Below are positions 59,971 to 64,000 of a stretch of 64,000 bases of DNA, in pieces. Positions within the stretch are counted from its first letter, which is position 1; each line of letters begins with the position of its first letter. Source of the DNA: Dastarcus helophoroides (Eukaryota > Arthropoda > Insecta > Coleoptera > Bothrideridae); NCBI GenBank assembly GCA_028583605.1, contig CM053326.1, forward strand, positions 4,381,693 to 4,445,692, in the 5' to 3' direction. Under the pieces are notes generated by a model. The model had not been told where the DNA came from. It saw only the letters and a list, made by a program, of their open reading frames with translations, and searched no databases. Both the position numbers and the translations under genes were made by a program.

Positions 59971-60620
59971 TTTCTAGATAAATATTTGTAGTTTTTTTTT
60001 ATCAAAAGATCGATTAAAATTTGAAGTAAAAAGTAAATCACAGATTTTTAAAACAAATTCGAAATATCCAGATTTCAGCCGAAATTTTGAGAAAACATTC
60101 GAAAGTCTAACCATAAAAGATCGAAGGGTAAGTAATATAGGAGGTAAACTTATGGTTTCCCGGGGGGGGGGGAGCATAATGAAAATATGAAAAAAAAAGA
60201 ATAATTGGGAGGAGGCAAACTGAAATTTTAAAGAAAAATTTGGGAGAGGGAGTGAAAAAATGGGGGTGAGCGCCATGAAAATACATAAAAAGAAAAACTT
60301 TCTAGATAAATATTTGTAGTTTTTTTTTTATCAAAAGATCGATTAAAATTTGAAGTAAAAAGTAAATCACAGATTTTTAAAACAAATTCGAAATATCCAG
60401 ATTTCAGCCGAAATTTTGAGAAAACATTCGAAAGTCTAGCCATAAAAGATCGAAAGGTAAGTAATATAGGAGGTAAACTTATGGTTTCCCGGGGGGGGGA
60501 GCATAATGAAAATATGAAAAAGAATAATTGGGAGGAGGCAAACTGAAATTTTGGAGAAAAATTTAGGAGGGGGAGTGAAAAAATGAGGGTGAGCGCCATG
60601 AAAATACATAAAAAGAAAAA
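59971..60620 (+). repeat. 328-bp tandem duplication
   Basis: TTTCTAGATAAATATTTGTAG at 59971 recurs at 60299 with near identity through TCCAGATTTCAGCCGAAATT, AGGAGGTAAACTTATGGTTT and the G-run. A third partial copy starts near 60750. Confidence 0.9.
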
Positions 60621-62775
60621 CGGGGGGTTAAAATGGGAGGCACCATAAAAATTATAAAAAAGAAAAATTTGGGGGGATAACAATGTGATATATAAAAAAA
60701 GAATATTTGGTGGTATATCGGGAGGGGGGAGGGGGGGCAGTGGATAAGAAAACGTTTGAAAGTTTAACCATAAAAGGTCGAAAGGTAAGTAATGTAGGAG
60801 GTAAATTTATGGTTTCGCGGGGGGAATAATGAAAATATGAACAAGAAAAATTGGGGGGAAGGGGCAAAATGAAAATATGAAGAAAAATTGGGAAGTTACT
60901 GACAAAATGGGGGTGAACACCATGAAAACACATAAAAAAGAAAAATTCGGGAGGGAAGGGTAAAAATGGGGTGCACCATGAAAATATATAAAAAAGAAAA
61001 ATAAGGGGGCTAAATAAAAATATGAAGAAAAATTGGGGACGGGAAAAACATAAAACTGAAAATTTGGGGCGTAAAAATGAGGGGCTCCATAAAATTATAT
61101 AAAAAAAATTGGGGGAGCGAGGGGAGCAAAATAAAAATATAAATAAACATTGGAGAGAGGGTGAAAAATGGGGGTGGGCACCATGAAAATACATAAAAAA
61201 AAAATTGGGGGCACCATAAAAACATATAAAAAGGAAAAATGAGGAGGGGGAAAAATAAAAAAATATGAAGAAAAATTGGGGAGAGGTGAAAAAATGGGAG
61301 TGGGCACCATGAAAATACATAAAACAGAAAATTTGGGGGGTAAAAATAAGGGGCACCACAAAAATATATTAAAAAGAAAAATTGGGGGGCAAAATGAAAA
61401 TATAAAAAAACATTGGGGAGCGGATGAAAAAATGGGGGTGGGTACCATGAAAATACATAAAAAAGAAAAATTGGGGGGACACCATGAAAACATATAAAAA
61501 GGAAAAATGAGGGAGAGGGCAAATTAAAACATATGAAGAAAAATTGGGGAGGGGTGAGAAATGGGGGTGGGCACCATGAAAATACATTAAACAGAAAATT
61601 TGGAGGGTAAAAATGGGGGGCACCATGAAAATACATAAAAAAGAAAAATGGGGGGGGGCGCGAAATGAAAATATGAAGAAAAATTCGGGAGGGGGTGGGC
61701 ACCACGAAAATAAATAAAAAAGAAAAATGGGGGCACCATGAGTATATAAAAAATAAAAATGGGGGGCAAAATAAAAATATGAAGAAAAATTGGGGAGGGG
61801 TGAAAAAATGGGGTGGGCACCATGAAAATACATAAAACAGGAAGATTTTGGGGAGTAAAAATGAGGGGCACCACAAAAATATATTAAAAAGAAAAATTGG
61901 GGGGCAAAATGAAAATATAAAAAAACATTGGGGAGGGGATGAAAAAATGGGGGTGGGTACCATGAAAATACATAAAGAAAGAAAAATTGGGGGGACACCA
62001 TGAATACATATAAAAAGGAAAAATGAGGGAGAGGCCAAAATAAAAAATATGAAGAAAAATTGGGGAGGGGTGAAAAAATGCGGGTGGGCACCATGAAAAT
62101 ACATAAAACAGAAAATTTGGGGGGTAAAAATAAGGGGCACCACAAAAATATATTAAAAAGAAAAATTGGGAGGGGGCAAAATGAAAATATAAAGAAACAT
62201 TGGGGAGGGGGTGAAAAAATGGAGTGGGTACCATGAAAATACAGACAAAAGAAAAATTGGGGGGCACCATGAAAACATAAAAAGGAAAAATGAGGGAGGG
62301 GGCAAAATAAAAAATATGAAGAAAAATTGGGGAGGGGTGAGAAATGAGGGTGGGCACCATGAAAATACATAAAACAAAAAATTTGAGGGGAAAAAATGAG
62401 GGGCACCATGAAAATATATAAAAAAGAAAAATGGGGGGGGGCGAAAAGAAAATATGAAGAAAAATTCGGGAGGGAGTGGGCACCATGAAAATAAATAAAA
62501 AATAAAAATGGGGGCACCATGAGTATATAAAAAAGAAAAATGGGAGGGCAAAATAAAAATATGAAGAAAAATTGGGTAGGGGTGAAAAAATGGGGGTGGG
62601 CACCATGAAAATACATAAAACAGGAAGATTTTGGGGGTAAAAATGAGGGACACCATGAAAAAATATAAAAAAGAAAAATGGGGGCGGGGGTGATGATGAA
62701 AAAACGGGGGGCAAAATGAAAATATTTAAAAAAGAAAATTTGGGTGGTATATGGTTATGAGGGGGGGGGGGAGTG
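60155..62775 (+). repeat. G-run-rich satellite with ~250-270-bp higher-order period
   Basis: Short units alternate GAAAAATTGGGG(G), GGGGTGGGCACCATGAAAAT and ACATAAAAAAGAAAAA. The TTTGGGG-GTAAAAAT landmark recurs near 61063, 61333, 61597, 61846, 62115, 62382 and 62632, 249-270 bp apart. Plus-strand G-runs of 4-12 are abundant. Long minus-strand open frames rich in Phe, Pro and Ser follow from this composition and are not genes. Confidence 0.93.
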
Positions 62776-64000
62776 GATGTTAGTCGCCGCCCTCAATTAT
62801 TTGTACTTCTCCACAACTGAGAGAAAACGCTGAAAGTTTGGAAAAAGATTTTTTGTGAAATATCTCGAAATCATAGTTTTAAGTTTTCACTTCTGTCGGC
62901 AGTCCCCATAATTGCCCAATTTTTTAAATTTTGTTTCATCTTAAACATCATTTAAGCTTTAGCCATTTTTAAACCTAACCTAACCCAACCATAAATAGGA
63001 AACAATACCAGATCCCGAACCGTACTTAATATTTTATTCCTTTAAAATGTTTATTCATGTAAATAAAAACCATTTAGGCGTATCAATGCATTTACTGCGA
63101 TGTCAAGAGTATTTGAAAAATGAGCTTTAATAATAAGTTTCGTAATTAAAAAAATTGAAGTTAATGATAACGGAACGAAACGTATTTAAATCTACAAACG
63201 ACAACACGTAGGCTAGAAGAAGTTTCTTGTTTTTTAAAAGCTTTCCAACTAACATCAGAGGAAAATAATACAAGATTAAAGAAAACTGTCTTAATTTCTC
63301 GACGTTATATTATTGGGTAACTGAAGAGGTAACTTTGGCCCCGTCCCTAAATCTCGTCCCGTGTCTGGAGATTTTAATCGTGACCATGTGAACATGCTGT
63401 ACTAATACCCACTTCATGATATGATCATACTGAATCACATTACGAATTTATGTCAGGGTGAAGTAAACAAACGTGCAAACTGTAGCATTCAATAATGTCT
63501 TTTTCTGTGTTTTACTGACATTTACACACCGATACGATACAAATGTTCAGATGCTCGTCATAAACAAATTTCGATACTACGCAATTTTCCATGTTTGTTT
63601 TCTTTTTAATCTTTCGCGAGCACATGGATTTTTATTTAAAACAAGAGGGGCGGAACAAGTTTTGTAGAATCGTATTAATGTTGAAACAACGGTACTTAAA
63701 GTAAATAATAATAATATACTTACTTATTGATAAAAAAGCATGTACAACTGTTCTCATGTTGCTAACCACGTTTGCAGATTTTATTCATTTTAATCAATAT
63801 TTCACTAGACATGTTATTCTTACACAATGTTGCGTATGAATTTATTAAAGTTGTTTTTTCAGTCATAACCGGCAAAAAATGAAAATAAAATCTAACTGAG
63901 CATATTTTACTTCACAATATGGTCTAAATATCAACCGTATAGAAATAAGATTTCACCACGAAATTTTTCAAGTATAAAACTTAAATAAAGGACCACTTTC
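62776..64000. other. Lower-repeat AT-rich sequence, no gene seen
   Basis: Begins with the repeated CTGTCGGCAGTCCCCATAA block (62871-62920, also at 39225). Otherwise single-copy-looking with no exon I can support. Confidence 0.45.

Noticed and set aside
60228..62714. Long minus-strand Phe/Pro/His-rich frames of 95-415 codons
   Set aside because: They overlap in several frames and follow the satellite period; the G-rich strand simply lacks stop-forming triplets.

Overview
This is a eukaryotic, almost certainly insect, nuclear scaffold window. It is AT-rich, has spliceosomal introns, and is packed with insect-type transposons (mariner, a DD41D rosa-like element, hAT, RTE-type LINE, a Penelope-like relic). 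The sequence itself does not fix the order. A beetle or another insect with an expanded repeat fraction would fit, but that is inference.

The one host gene I can support is Hipk, the homeodomain-interacting protein kinase, on the minus strand. Six exons are visible, in transcription order: 37992-38124, 25613-25806, 11706-11936, 10247-10550, 9793-10187 and 9553-9738. All junctions are GT/AG and all phases agree across 481 codons. They cover the end of the N-terminal region, the whole kinase domain and the start of the C-terminal region. The first and last coding exons lie outside the window. Two introns, 12.2 kb and 13.7 kb, are filled with repeats; two others are only 54 and 59 bp.

Layout. 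1-2949: a TIR-bounded non-autonomous element carrying a hammerhead ribozyme. 2950-3662: a broken mariner. 4046-4445: a near-perfect fold-back with a hammerhead on each strand. 5446-8636: a DD41D transposon with very long inverted arms. 9553-12000: Hipk kinase exons, a LINE tail and a decayed hammerhead repeat. 12644-13981: a fold-back. 14040-18560: about 12 copies of a ~380-bp satellite. 20400-24200: AT-rich sequence with a second intact-looking hammerhead. 24201-25473: a near full-length mariner. 26280-37030: strand-asymmetric AT-rich repeats, three further inverted-repeat elements and a heat-shock-element-bearing LTR-like segment. 38264-38803: a Penelope-like GIY-YIG relic and a repeat with a conserved short reading frame. 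41445-44717: an RTE-type LINE cut by a 100-N assembly gap. 45921-46679: a TIR element with a minisatellite that flips orientation. 47085-52527: a hAT element with 8-bp target duplication, itself holding further insertions. 53405-54525: a polypurine GA/GAA microsatellite. 54550-56620: a ~540-bp tandem repeat. 59971-62775: duplicated sequence and a G-rich satellite.

The most unusual feature is the set of hammerhead motifs in several unrelated-looking repeat families, some in palindromic pairs, together with a Penelope-like GIY-YIG fragment in the same window. Hammerheads are a known feature of Penelope-like elements, so these repeats may be non-autonomous relatives of such elements; that link is inference. 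The window also preserves empty sites for two insertions, so the order of nesting can be read directly.
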